A stretch of DNA of 64,000 bases, from NCBI GenBank assembly GCA_000242935.3, contig CP007053.1, positions 496,001 through 560,000 of the forward strand, written 5' to 3'. A model generated the notes under the pieces. The model had not been told where the DNA came from and ran no database searches. It was given only the letters and a program-made list of their open reading frames with translations. The stretch is from Opitutaceae bacterium TAV5. Its GTDB lineage: Bacteria > Verrucomicrobiota > Verrucomicrobiia > Opitutales > Opitutaceae. Position 1 is the first letter of the stretch; every line of letters begins with the position of its first letter. The position numbers and the translations under genes were made by a program. Shown here piece after piece: positions 27,313-36,343 of the stretch.

Positions 27313-28140
27313 ATGTCCGGAAACAAATACCTTTACATCGACCACGTCTCGAAGTCCTTCCCTTCGCTCGATCCCGCTGCGCGCCGCGGCGCGCAGGTCA
27401 CCGTCTTTGGCGGCGTGGCCTTCGAGCTTCGCGAAGGCGAGTTCATGAGCATGGTCGGCCACTCCGGATGCGGCAAGAGCACCCTGCTCAACATCATCGC
27501 CGGCTTCGATGCCGCGAGCGAAGGCGGCGTGTTCCTTCAGGGCAAGGCCATCACCCGACCCGGCCTCGATCGCATGGTCGTCTTCCAGAGTTTCGCGCTC
27601 ATGCCTTGGCTCACCACCTTCGAAAACGTGCGCCTCGCCGTCCGCCAGGCATATCCCGACCGGGACCGGGCCGGGATCGATGACTGGACGCAAAAATACA
27701 TCGACCTGATGAACCTCACCGGCGCCGAGCGCAAACGGCCCGCCCTCCTCTCCGGCGGCATGCGCCAGCGCGTCGGCATCGCCCGCGCCTTTGCCGTCAA
27801 TCCCAAGGTCCTGCTCCTCGACGAACCCTTCGCGCAGATCGACGCTCTCACCCGCGGCAGCATCCAGGAGGAACTCGTCCGCATGTGGCAGGCCACGCGC
27901 AGCACCGTCTTCATGGTCACGCACGATGTGGACGAGGCCATCCTCCTCTCCGACCGCATCGCCCTCATGAGCAACGGTCCCGGCGCCGAGCTGGCCGAGA
28001 TCGTCGAGGTGGACATCCCGCGCCCCCGCACCCGCGCCACCCTCATCGACAACCCCCGCTACATGCAGCTCCGCAATCACATCCTCCAGTTCCTCGTCGC
28101 CGGCGCCAAGCGGCCTCCGTCCGTCGCGGCCGCCGCCTGA
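27313..28140 (+). CDS. ABC ATPase, NrtD/CynD-like
   Basis: 275-residue ATP-binding subunit. Walker A GHSGCGKST at residues 49-57, Q-loop VFQSFALMPWLT, signature LSGGMRQRVGIARA, Walker B VLLLDEPFAQID and switch His in MVTHDVDEA are complete. NrtD-like tail features (ELAEIVEVDIPRPRTR) are present. It lacks the extra NrtA-like domain that marks NrtC, so regulation by a fused sensor domain is not seen. Lies between the permease and cyanase genes on the same strand; the importer most likely feeds cyanase. Confidence 0.92.
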   Translation: MSGNKYLYIDHVSKSFPSLDPAARRGAQVTVFGGVAFELREGEFMSMVGHSGCGKSTLLNIIAGFDAASEGGVFLQGKAITRPGLDRMVVFQSFALMPWLTTFENVRLAVRQAYPDRDRAGIDDWTQKYIDLMNLTGAERKRPALLSGGMRQRVGIARAFAVNPKVLLLDEPFAQIDALTRGSIQEELVRMWQATRSTVFMVTHDVDEAILLSDRIALMSNGPGAELAEIVEVDIPRPRTRATLIDNPRYMQLRNHILQFLVAGAKRPPSVAAAA

Positions 28141-28218
28141 TCCGCCTTTCACCCGCTTCGCGTCACATCGCCGGCAGCCTGCCCCGCGACCGGCGGACCT
28201 CCCGTTATTTTTTTCACC

Positions 28219-28662
28219 ATGATCAAAACAACCATGACAGAAAAGATCCTCGCAGCGAAAGCCGCGAAAAACCTCACCTGGAACGCCATCGCCCAGGCGG
28301 CGGGGCTCTCCGAAGTCTTCACGACCTCGGCCTGCCTGGGCGAAAACGCCCTCGATCCCGACGAGGCCGGCAAGGTCGCGACCGTCCTCGGGCTCGGTCC
28401 CGACATCGCTGCAGCGCTGGTCGAATATGCCAACAAGGGCGAAGCCGCCACGACCATCCCCAAGGAACCCTTGCAGTATCGCTTCCAGGAAATCCTCTAC
28501 GTTTATGGCGGCACCCTGAAGGCCCTCATCGAGGAAAAATTCGGCCCCGGCATCATGAGCGCCATCGACTTCACGATGGACGTCGAAAAAGTTCCCGATC
28601 CCAAGGGCGACCGCGTGAAGATCACCATGAACGGCAAATTCCTCGGCTACAAAAAATGGTGA
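28219..28662 (+). CDS. cynS: Cyanase (cyanate hydratase)
   Basis: 147 residues. Cyanase converts cyanate and bicarbonate to ammonia and two CO2. The N-terminal HTH-like domain (AKNLTWNAIAQAAGLSEVFT) is followed by the catalytic domain YRFQEILYVYGGTLKALIEE, then KFGPGIMSAIDF. The active-site residues Arg88, Glu91 and Ser114 line up with E. coli Arg96, Glu99 and Ser122. Length is slightly shorter than E. coli (156). A second ATG at 28234 is possible. It gives the transport cluster its likely substrate. No carbonic anhydrase gene (cynT) is adjacent. Confidence 0.97.
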   Translation: MIKTTMTEKILAAKAAKNLTWNAIAQAAGLSEVFTTSACLGENALDPDEAGKVATVLGLGPDIAAALVEYANKGEAATTIPKEPLQYRFQEILYVYGGTLKALIEEKFGPGIMSAIDFTMDVEKVPDPKGDRVKITMNGKFLGYKKW

Positions 28663-28814
28663 GCCGGTGACGACGGCGGAGTGAGAGGCGGCGCGTCCGT
28701 CTCCTCCCCCCCCTCCGCCCTCTGCAGACTCCTTCCTCAACTCTTGGCGGAAAACAGTCCGCCGGGCGCGCTTCGTCGCGTATCCAGAAAACAAAAACAA
28801 CAGAAACCGCACGC

Positions 28815-30086
28815 ATGAAAACGCACATCCACCGCCTGATGTTCCTCACGGCGATGTCCTCCGTCGCGCTGACCCTTGGGCCGGCGCTTTCCGCCCAATC
28901 CGCCACTCCCGCCGTCACTGCCACCCCCGCCGCCGAGCCTGATGCCGCGCCGCTCACGTTCCAGGAAGCGTTGCAAAACGGCAAGGTCACCCTCGACGTC
29001 CGCCTCCGCTACGAGCACGTGGACCAGGACGGTTTTGCCGAAAAGGCCGACGCTCTCACGCTGCGCACCCGCCTTGGCTACGGCACCGCGGCCTGGCACG
29101 ACTTCAAGGCCTACTTCGAGGTCGAGAACACCACCGCCCTCGTGGACGACTACGCCGACAGCGTCACCGCCAAGCCCGGGTATCCCGTCGTCATGGACCC
29201 CGAGGTCACCGAGGTGAACCAGGTCTGGCTCTCCTACACCTTCGCCGACACGCAGGCCACGATCGGCCGCCAGCGCATCGTGTATGACAACGCCCGCTTC
29301 GTCGGCGATGTCGGCTGGCGTCAGGACAACCAGACCTTCGATGCCGTCCGCCTCCGCAACACCACCCTCAAGGACCTCGCGTTCGACTACGCCTGGCTCT
29401 GGAAAATCAATCGCGTCCAGGGCGACGATCGCGACTGGGATTCCAACTCCCACCTGCTCAACGCCAGCTACAGTGGCTTCAAGCCCGGCGTGCTCACCGC
29501 CTACGCCTATCTGCTCGACTTCGACGGCCCCGCTCCCTCCGTCGCCGCCAGCACGCAGACCTACGGCCTGAGCTTCGCCGGCTCCACTCCGCTCAACGAC
29601 ACCCTCAAGCTCACCTACCGCGCCGAGTACGCCTTCCAAAGCGACTACGCCGACAATCCCGCCAGCTACGACGCCTCCTACTACGTGGCCGAGCTTGGTG
29701 TCGCCCTGCCGAAGTTCGCCGTTGCCGCCGGCTACGAAGTGCTCGGCGCCGACGACGGCCAGGGCTTCCGCACGCCACTCGGCACCGTGCACGCCTTCGG
29801 CGGCTGGTCCGACTTCGCGCTGCCCGTCGGCAACATCCCCGGCGGCATCCGCGACCTCTACCTGAAGGTCTCCGCCACGCTGCCCTACAAGATCGGGCTG
29901 CTCGCCTTCTACCACCAACTCGAGGCCGACGAAGGCGGTGCGGATTACGGAGACGAACTCGACCTCCAGCTCACCTATCGTATCAACAAAAACCTGACAC
30001 TGCTCGCCAAGGCCGCCTTTTTCGACGGCAAGGATACCTACGCCGACCTCAACAAATTCTGGCTCCAGGCCGATTACTCCTTCTGA
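28815..30086 (+). CDS. Outer-membrane porin-like beta-barrel
   Basis: 423 residues. A signal peptide (residues 8-26, ending ALSAQSA) leads to a protein of alternating polar and aromatic residues with repeated strand-turn patterns (for example DVRLRYEHVDQDGF, KAYFEVENTTALVDDY) and a C-terminal aromatic strand, WLQADYSF, the signal used for outer-membrane assembly. It resembles alginate-export/AlgE-type and other specific porins, but the substrate cannot be read from sequence. Its place 150 bases after cynS suggests passage of cyanate or another small anion across the outer membrane. Confidence 0.78.
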   Translation: MKTHIHRLMFLTAMSSVALTLGPALSAQSATPAVTATPAAEPDAAPLTFQEALQNGKVTLDVRLRYEHVDQDGFAEKADALTLRTRLGYGTAAWHDFKAYFEVENTTALVDDYADSVTAKPGYPVVMDPEVTEVNQVWLSYTFADTQATIGRQRIVYDNARFVGDVGWRQDNQTFDAVRLRNTTLKDLAFDYAWLWKINRVQGDDRDWDSNSHLLNASYSGFKPGVLTAYAYLLDFDGPAPSVAASTQTYGLSFAGSTPLNDTLKLTYRAEYAFQSDYADNPASYDASYYVAELGVALPKFAVAAGYEVLGADDGQGFRTPLGTVHAFGGWSDFALPVGNIPGGIRDLYLKVSATLPYKIGLLAFYHQLEADEGGADYGDELDLQLTYRINKNLTLLAKAAFFDGKDTYADLNKFWLQADYSF

Positions 30087-30151
30087 GCGGGAGCATCGGC
30101 CCGACTTTGCCCGGCTCAATTAATCCCGGGCAACCAAGGCGCTGTGTTGTT

Positions 30152-30179
30152 GGCGTTTTCTGAGCAGCAGGAAAACGCC
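30152..30179 (+). terminator. Hairpin after the porin gene
   Basis: GGCGTTTTC (30152-30160) pairs perfectly with GAAAACGCC (30171-30179) across a 10-base loop. There is no following U run, so it may be a Rho-independent terminator of weak type or a stabilising 3' hairpin. The rest of the 283-base gap (30087-30369) is AT-richer with no gene that I can support. Confidence 0.45.
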
Positions 30180-30369
30180 TCCGGCGCAGGCGGGGGCCAG
30201 AAGTTGATATGGATTTAGTCTTCAGCGACGTTGTCGTTTTTCAAGTAAGCTTCAAACCGTCGGGATGTTATCCCGAGCGCTTCGGGAAACTTCCATTTGG
30301 ATCATATATATCCATCTATGGAATGAGCATCAGGAGTGGCAACGGATACGGGTCAAATGTAAGCATCAA

Positions 30370-33300
30370 TCATTTATTGTCGGATACAGGCAGGCTCCAA
30401 GCCTGGTAGAGGCGGCTGTTGCTTTGCAGGGCGGTGACGGTCAGCTTGTCGCCTTTCCGTAGTGTGAGCGGCTCGCTCATGAGGATGGCGGACAATTCCA
30501 CCCAACCGCGTCCCCGCCCGAGTTCGCGGGGAGGCCATGCGGGCCAGAAATTGGCCGGGACTGGCTGGCCGTTGACCGTGATCGCGTAACGAAACCCGCC
30601 GCCACGCACTGCCAGCACGATGCGAGCGGAGCCAGCGCCTGAGTCTTCCCACAACGTCCAGCCAACGGATTCGCCGCCATTGAGTTTGTTCCGTGACCCA
30701 GTCTGTGGATAAAGGTCGGCCTGTTTGAGAGGGAGCGGTCGCAAAGCGGGAAGCATTTGCTCGATTTTGGTCGGAATGGGAAGCGGCACGGGAGCCTCCG
30801 GCAGTGCAACGAGTTTTCCAATACTCGTGGTGAGCGAGGGCGGGGTGGGTTCGGGCGGTGGAATGGCTTCGATGACTTGCGCGGTGAGGGGTTGCGGCGG
30901 CGTTTCGTAAAGAACATAAACCGGGGCTTCGGTTAACGGCCACATGGCCCCGGCGGCGTCCGTCTCGGGAATCAGTTCATTGCCCCACAGATCGAATGTT
31001 TTTGTTGGTTGCCTGCCGAGACGGATTTTTACGGGAACGATGCGGGCAGGCTTGAAATAGGTGGATCGGGGCGGCCTGGCCTCGGATGAGGCGGCAGCGG
31101 CGACAGGTTTTTGATCGTCGATGCCGGCGATGCCCGCAATGGGTGCGGTTTCGATGGCGGCATCCGCAGCTTTGGTTTTGCGCGGATCGGTGACGCCCAT
31201 GTGGAAACCCTCGGGTTCAACGCGCCAGAAGGCCAGCACATGGCGTCCGTCGGGGAGTTTGTATTCATGCGCCTGCACGTTGTCGTGCCAGACGTGGGCG
31301 CGGACATAGGTTGCATCGCCGAGCAGACGGCTGAACCAGCCGACGGCGGGGGCGGGCATGAGGGGCGAGGTGTCGGCTGCGCCGGTCTGCATGAGGCGGT
31401 GGTGGATAAATGTTTTTTCGACGCCGTAGGCGGAGGAGAGGAGGAGAAAGCGGGTGAAAAAAGCGGTGGCCCGCCTCGGATCGAGGGGACGGAAGCTCCA
31501 GGTGTTTTTCCAGTTGGGCCAGTGGCCGGGCAGGGCTTCGGCGGCGATCTGGTCTTGCCGGACGGGCACGCCGGCAATCAGGAGATCGAGGCCGGAGTGG
31601 TAGCCGATCTCGGTGTTCCAAACGGGTTTTTCCACGCCGAAGCGTTTCATGATGCGACGCACGGTTTCGACGCGGTGAAGGTAACTTTTCTCGCTGTTGA
31701 AATGGTACCCGATCTCCGGAGGGAAAGGCGTTGTGTAGGTGTGGATGGAAATGATGTCGCAGTAGTCACCACCGCCGAGTTCGAGAAAGCGTTCGAGGAA
31801 CGGGAAAAAATGTCCGGTGCCGGAGGGGGCCAGGATTTTGGCGCCGGGATCGACGGACTTGACCGCAGCGTAAGCGGCACGCACGAGTTCGAAGTAGCTT
31901 TCAACAGGTCCGTGGAAAAAGAAACCGCGGGGCTTCAGGCTGTTGTTGTTGGGTTCGTTCCAGATTTCGTAATGCGTGACGCGTCCTTTGTAACGTTCGG
32001 CGACGCGACGGCAGTATTCGCTCCAGTCTGCTATGTCCTTTGGCGGTGAATACGCTCCCTTGCCTCGATAGGTGCCGCGTTCAGGTTCGGTGGCGGCCCA
32101 TTCGGGAGTCATGCCCAACACGACGAGAGGCGGGGCCAGTCCGGCTTCTTCGGTGCGTTGCACGGCGGCATCGAGCATGCTCCAGTCCCATTGTGCAGGG
32201 GATGTCTGGATACCAGACCAGTGAACGGCACGTCCGCCAAAATCCCAGAACCGAACCCATTTGGCGCCGGTGAGCGCATAGGGCGCGCCGTGGGTGCCGA
32301 CCTGGCTGGAGTTGTTCATTTCGTCGGCACGCGGCGCGGCGGTGATTCCGTAGGCAACGGCGCGAGGTGCTCCCATGGGCGCACCGACAGCGGCAGGAGA
32401 GGCAGCATGATCAGCGGAAGGGGGGGCGTGGAGTGAGAGGTGCGCGGTAAAGTAACCGTAGCGGCCGGCGGGGAGGTCGATGTCCATTTGCCGTTCTTCG
32501 CCGGGCGCGAGTGTGAGCGGGATGTGTTGCGCGTCACCAACGGGTTGATCCTGCCACTCGGCAATGGCGACGCGCAGAATGCCGGAGGCGGAATGCGTGG
32601 CGGCGTTTCCTGCGAGAATCGTGAGGCGGGCGTCGGGCGAGTGGAGGGGCCAGAGATAACCGCCCATGTAATCACCACCGATGTTGCGAAGCCCGGGCGA
32701 ACGGGTGGCGTCGTGCGGGAGGGCGGAGCCGGGGCGGGTTTTTGTTTGGAAATAAAGGCTCTCCGCCGGGAGTGGTTCGATGGTGAGCGCAATGATGCGT
32801 TGCGGATGCGGTGCGGCCGGCGGGGCGGTTTCCGCAGCGGTCGCAACGGCGGGGCGCACCGAGAGGGCGAAGTCAACGATGGGGGCAAGGCGGCCCTCCC
32901 AGAGGCCAATGACGCGGGGGTTTTGCGGCAGGCCGCCGGGTTTGCCGCGAGCTTCGCCGATGCGGGCTTCGATGCGGTCGCCGCGACGGACGAACGCGAG
33001 GGAAACATCTCCGGCCCCTGTCGTTGCAGGCAGAGTGATCCATGCGCCGGTTTCCGCATCTTTGCCTTGTTCGTGGAGAACAAGGCGGGCGCGGGAAACC
33101 GCCGGTTCGTATTCGATTTTTAATGACCATTCGCCGGCGTCGAGCAATGCGAAGCCGAATGGCGCAGCCTGCGGATCGGCTTCAATGCGCATCTGCGCGA
33201 CAAAATCCCCGAAGGCCGGTCGCGGCTTCATGGAGCGGAGCGGGTAAAACCGGTAACGCAGCGTGGTGCGGCCACGGGAGGCGGGGGTGGCCGCATCGTC

Positions 33301-33501
33301 AATGCCGGGAGAGAGCAGCAGGCGTTTCGCATCCGGCAAGACGACGGCGTCGTCGGGACGCCCTTCGGTGAGTGTCCAGGTTTGTGGCGAGAGGGCTTCG
33401 TCAAAGGTCTCGCGCCGGTTTTCGGGAACTGCTCGCAACAGGGGTTGCAACAGGCCGGTGAGGGCGGCGGCGGTTGCAATTGTCGATAAAAATGGATGCA
33501 T
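30370..33501 (-). CDS. Large secreted glycosidase, GH39/GH-A clan-like
   Basis: 1043 residues. After a leader (residues 4-24) comes a beta-rich region of about 400 residues, then a (beta/alpha)8 barrel of the GH-A clan: the general acid/base is Glu516 in YEIWNEPNN, and the nucleophile is probably Glu631 in PVWNTEIGYHS. This two-Glu spacing is typical of GH39 and related GH5/GH30-like barrels; the exact family needs a profile search. A C-terminal beta region with Pro-rich linker follows. It is the last gene of the minus-strand set pseudopilin, PEP-CTERM protein, glycosidase. The ATG at 33501 was chosen over a GTG at 33522 because the leader starts there. Confidence 0.75.
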   Translation of the reverse strand: MHPFLSTIATAAALTGLLQPLLRAVPENRRETFDEALSPQTWTLTEGRPDDAVVLPDAKRLLLSPGIDDAATPASRGRTTLRYRFYPLRSMKPRPAFGDFVAQMRIEADPQAAPFGFALLDAGEWSLKIEYEPAVSRARLVLHEQGKDAETGAWITLPATTGAGDVSLAFVRRGDRIEARIGEARGKPGGLPQNPRVIGLWEGRLAPIVDFALSVRPAVATAAETAPPAAPHPQRIIALTIEPLPAESLYFQTKTRPGSALPHDATRSPGLRNIGGDYMGGYLWPLHSPDARLTILAGNAATHSASGILRVAIAEWQDQPVGDAQHIPLTLAPGEERQMDIDLPAGRYGYFTAHLSLHAPPSADHAASPAAVGAPMGAPRAVAYGITAAPRADEMNNSSQVGTHGAPYALTGAKWVRFWDFGGRAVHWSGIQTSPAQWDWSMLDAAVQRTEEAGLAPPLVVLGMTPEWAATEPERGTYRGKGAYSPPKDIADWSEYCRRVAERYKGRVTHYEIWNEPNNNSLKPRGFFFHGPVESYFELVRAAYAAVKSVDPGAKILAPSGTGHFFPFLERFLELGGGDYCDIISIHTYTTPFPPEIGYHFNSEKSYLHRVETVRRIMKRFGVEKPVWNTEIGYHSGLDLLIAGVPVRQDQIAAEALPGHWPNWKNTWSFRPLDPRRATAFFTRFLLLSSAYGVEKTFIHHRLMQTGAADTSPLMPAPAVGWFSRLLGDATYVRAHVWHDNVQAHEYKLPDGRHVLAFWRVEPEGFHMGVTDPRKTKAADAAIETAPIAGIAGIDDQKPVAAAASSEARPPRSTYFKPARIVPVKIRLGRQPTKTFDLWGNELIPETDAAGAMWPLTEAPVYVLYETPPQPLTAQVIEAIPPPEPTPPSLTTSIGKLVALPEAPVPLPIPTKIEQMLPALRPLPLKQADLYPQTGSRNKLNGGESVGWTLWEDSGAGSARIVLAVRGGGFRYAITVNGQPVPANFWPAWPPRELGRGRGWVELSAILMSEPLTLRKGDKLTVTALQSNSRLYQAWSLPVSDNK

Positions 33502-33539
33502 GGATGGTGGCGATGACGACACGCCTGAAACAGGGTCGG

Positions 33540-34508
33540 TCAGGTGGTGTGTTTGCGTTGCGCGGTGGCGCGGCGAAGCACGATGAACATCAACGCGCCG
33601 AACCCTGCCAACAGCAGGGTTGCGTGCGCGGGTTCCGGAACTTGCGTGGTGCGCAACGTCAGCGTCAGGTCTTGGTCAACCAGGTAAACACTGCGGTGTT
33701 GGGCGGCGCTGCCACGAATGGCGAAGGCGAGTTGTTCGTTTTCGGCAAGCACGATTCCTGTCAGGCTTTCCGGAAGCGTTCCCTCAGCCTGATCGAACAC
33801 CGTAAAGGTTCCCGTCAAACCGACGTTAGCCGTTGTTGTGTTGAACAGAACGGACACGTCTCCGCTGACGCTGATTTTGGCGATCACGATGTTGAGATTT
33901 CCGGGAGACGCCGTGTTGTCCAACTGCCAGGAAAGTTTCCCTCCGATGTCATACACGCCACCGTCGATGGAAAGCTCCCTGTAGGTGGTGATTATCCAGG
34001 CTGGTCTGAGTTCGGGCGGAGGATCGTTCGGATCAGCCGGGCTTTTCACGTTCCAGTAAGTTTGTATCCTGTCTGCAAATGCCCGGACTCTGGATCGACC
34101 GCCAGTGGTGTTAAGATTGAAAAGGCTGTCGCCCGAGACGTAGTTCACGGGGGTCCACGTTGTGGGTGAGGTGAGCGTGGTGATGCCGGTCTTGATTGTC
34201 CCGCCTTCGCCATCATCGCTGATGGAAACACCATCCTGACGGTAATAACTCCAGACGGCGGCGGTCGGATTCGAGGCGGTGCCGTGTGTGTTTTGGCCGC
34301 TTGTCTTCACGACGGCTTCAGCGGTCCAGCTTGAATAACGTGAAACGTCAATTCCGGTGGCTTGTGCGCGGGCGGTGCTTGCGCCCGGCCCAAACGCGAA
34401 TCCGGCGAGTGTGAGTGCGCCGGCAGTGGCACACATTGTGTGCGACCATGCGTTCAGGCGACGGCGGGCGATGAGACGAGGCGGTTGTTTTGTGGTGATG
34501 GTGTTCAT
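33540..34508 (-). CDS. PEP-CTERM anchored secreted protein
   Basis: 322 residues. A long leader with a basic start and hydrophobic core (about residues 25-45) precedes a beta-rich secreted domain with no recognised enzyme motif. The C-terminus has the exosortase sorting signal: VPEPAHATLLLAGFGALMFI followed by basic residues RRATAQRK. Such proteins are cleaved by exosortase and are linked to exopolysaccharide-associated surfaces. The exosortase is not in the window. It sits between the pseudopilin and the glycosidase genes, 38 bases upstream of the latter in transcription order. Confidence 0.85.
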   Translation of the reverse strand: MNTITTKQPPRLIARRRLNAWSHTMCATAGALTLAGFAFGPGASTARAQATGIDVSRYSSWTAEAVVKTSGQNTHGTASNPTAAVWSYYRQDGVSISDDGEGGTIKTGITTLTSPTTWTPVNYVSGDSLFNLNTTGGRSRVRAFADRIQTYWNVKSPADPNDPPPELRPAWIITTYRELSIDGGVYDIGGKLSWQLDNTASPGNLNIVIAKISVSGDVSVLFNTTTANVGLTGTFTVFDQAEGTLPESLTGIVLAENEQLAFAIRGSAAQHRSVYLVDQDLTLTLRTTQVPEPAHATLLLAGFGALMFIVLRRATAQRKHTT

Positions 34509-34555
34509 GGGCGTATTCGCGGATTGGTTATGGATTGGCGGAGGAGGGGGAGATG

Positions 34556-35197
34556 TCAGTTTTGCTTCAATGCTTCGGAGAGTGCGGTTACGTCCATGAG
34601 GTCGCGGGCGGATTTTACGTGGAAATCAACATACAGGATGTTGCGGACGGAGGTGTGTGTGTTGGGCGTGATCCAGGTGGTGTCACGCTCGCCCCAGCGT
34701 TCGTAAGCGAGGATGGCAAGGGAGGGGGCGTTGAACGAGCGGATGGATTTCCGGCCTTTTTCGCTGCGTCCAAACCCATCCCAGCTGCGATTTTGTTGAT
34801 ACGAGTTGCGAAGCCATGAGTTGGTGTAGGTGCGTTCGAGAACGGGTTTTGCTGTCGGGCAGGAGAAGACACCGGTTACGGGAGCACCGTCTGTCTTGAT
34901 TTGCACGTAGGGGCGGAGTGCCGCGAGGCTTGCGCCACCGGGAAAGTCGGCGTCGGAGTAGGGTGGAAGGAGGTCTTTTTGCTCACCGAGAAACAGCGAG
35001 TAGGCCATGCCAAGCTGGCGGAAGTTGGAGAGGCATTGCGTGATGCGCGCCGATTCGCGCACACGACCGACAACCGGGATCAGGATGCCTGCGAGGATGC
35101 CGATGATGGCGATGACAGTGAGCAGTTCGACGAGAGTAAAGGCACGCCGGGATGGGGATGAGGCGTGTGACAGGATATGGGTAAACGGAGGGTGCAT
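34556..35197 (-). CDS. Pseudopilin with prepilin N-terminal methylation domain
   Basis: 213 residues. The type IV prepilin peptidase site and first helix are RRAFTLVELLTVIAIIGILA, cut after the residue before Phe and followed by a long hydrophobic helix. The globular part has a GGxS-type loop and ends near VRNILYVDFHVKSARDL, a variant of the VDGH end motif common in verrucomicrobial and planctomycete pseudopilins. These resemble type II secretion minor pilins. The ATG at 35197 is preferred over in-frame codons further upstream, because leader length is then normal. First gene of the operon divergent from the LacI regulator. Confidence 0.82.
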   Translation of the reverse strand: MHPPFTHILSHASSPSRRAFTLVELLTVIAIIGILAGILIPVVGRVRESARITQCLSNFRQLGMAYSLFLGEQKDLLPPYSDADFPGGASLAALRPYVQIKTDGAPVTGVFSCPTAKPVLERTYTNSWLRNSYQQNRSWDGFGRSEKGRKSIRSFNAPSLAILAYERWGERDTTWITPNTHTSVRNILYVDFHVKSARDLMDVTALSEALKQN

Positions 35198-35243
35198 GGG
35201 GAGACCCAACGGAATGACACCGAGCAGCGCAAATGCCGTGAAG

Positions 35244-35257
35244 CTAAACATGTTTAG
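35244..35257. promoter_or_regulatory. LacI-type operator candidate
   Basis: CTAAACATGTTTAG is a perfect 14-bp palindrome in the 99-base space between the divergent pseudopilin and LacI genes. Its centre CATG with A/T-rich flanks and its location are what a GalR/LacI operator shows. It probably controls the pseudopilin-PEP-CTERM-glycosidase operon and the regulator itself. Confidence 0.6.
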
Positions 35258-35296
35258 TTGCCCGTACAGAATCTCACCGGTAGAAATATCTCCGCC

Positions 35297-36343
35297 ATGC
35301 TCAATATCCGCGAACTCGCCCAACTCGCCAGCGTCAGCCCCGGCGCGGCCAGCCTTGCATTACGCGGGCGACCGGGCGTTTCCGAGACAACACGACAGCG
35401 AGTCCTGAAGCTCGCCGCCGAACACGGATACAAGCCCAACCCGATGGTCACCGCACTCATGAGCCAGGTGAGTACGCGATTGCGGAGGCGGGTGGAATCG
35501 ATCGTCGGCCTGCTCTCCACACTCGACGTAAAAAAATACCCCTTGCACAGCACGCCGGGTTTGTTCCTGAAGGGCATCACACATGAGGCCGGGCGCGCGG
35601 GGTTTCTGGTAGAGCAATTTTGTCACGTGCACTTCACCGCCGCCGAGGTGCCGCTTGCCCGAATGCTCGATGCACGGCGTATCCGCGGACTCATTTTGCA
35701 TCAGATGCAGGACGATTTTGATGCTCTCGAAATCGATAAAGACCAGTTCGCCTTCGTTGCCATTGGCGTGCCGGTGCCTGGTAGCAGAGTGGATTTCGTC
35801 TGCAACGACCACGGGCACAGCGTGCAACTCGCCACTCAGAATCTCCTGCGTCTCGGCTACCGCCGTCCCGGTCTGGCGCTGGATGGCAACCGTCCCGAGC
35901 ACGCCGAATCCGCCATGCTCTCGGCCATGTTGCTTGCCCAGTTTCGCGCAGGAAATCCCGGTGTGCCGCCGTTGCTCAGCAAGGACTGGGGACCGGAGGT
36001 TTTCCTCGCCTGGTATCGCCGCGAAAAGCCCGACGCCATCATCTGCTCCGATCACCTCGCACTCGACTGGCTACGCGGTGCGGGCGTGCGGGTGCCGGGC
36101 AGCAGCAAGCGCGGGCGCAGTGGAAGTAATGGTAACGTGGCGTTCGCTCACCTCGATCTCGACCCCGGTTGGAAAGGCATCGCCGGCATCGACCAGTGCA
36201 ACGACCAGGTCGGCGCGGCGGCGATGGACCTCCTGATTTCGCTCCTCAACGCCAACCGCTACGGCCTGCCCGCGCATCCGCGCACCGTGAAACTTCAGGG
36301 CGAATGGCATGACGGCGCCACCGCGCCGCCGGTGCGTCGCTGA
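35297..36343 (+). CDS. LacI-family transcriptional regulator 1
   Basis: 348 residues. The N-terminal DNA-binding domain NIRELAQLASVSPGAASLAL continues RGRPGVSETTRQRVL, with the hinge near KPNPMVTALMSQ. A periplasmic-binding-protein-like sensor domain follows (IVGLLSTLDV, then GLILHQ, DGNRPEHAESAMLS, DAIICSDHLALDWLR). This type responds to sugars and controls catabolic genes. The start ATG 35297 places the HTH at the N-terminus. It is divergent from the glycosidase operon and separated from it by the operator-like palindrome at 35244-35257. Confidence 0.93.
   Translation: MLNIRELAQLASVSPGAASLALRGRPGVSETTRQRVLKLAAEHGYKPNPMVTALMSQVSTRLRRRVESIVGLLSTLDVKKYPLHSTPGLFLKGITHEAGRAGFLVEQFCHVHFTAAEVPLARMLDARRIRGLILHQMQDDFDALEIDKDQFAFVAIGVPVPGSRVDFVCNDHGHSVQLATQNLLRLGYRRPGLALDGNRPEHAESAMLSAMLLAQFRAGNPGVPPLLSKDWGPEVFLAWYRREKPDAIICSDHLALDWLRGAGVRVPGSSKRGRSGSNGNVAFAHLDLDPGWKGIAGIDQCNDQVGAAAMDLLISLLNANRYGLPAHPRTVKLQGEWHDGATAPPVRR

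Noticed and set aside
23512-28662. Nitrate assimilation cluster
   Set aside because: The transporter is of nitrate type by family, but no nitrate or nitrite reductase or NasT is present, and cyanase is directly downstream, so cyanate is the better guess.
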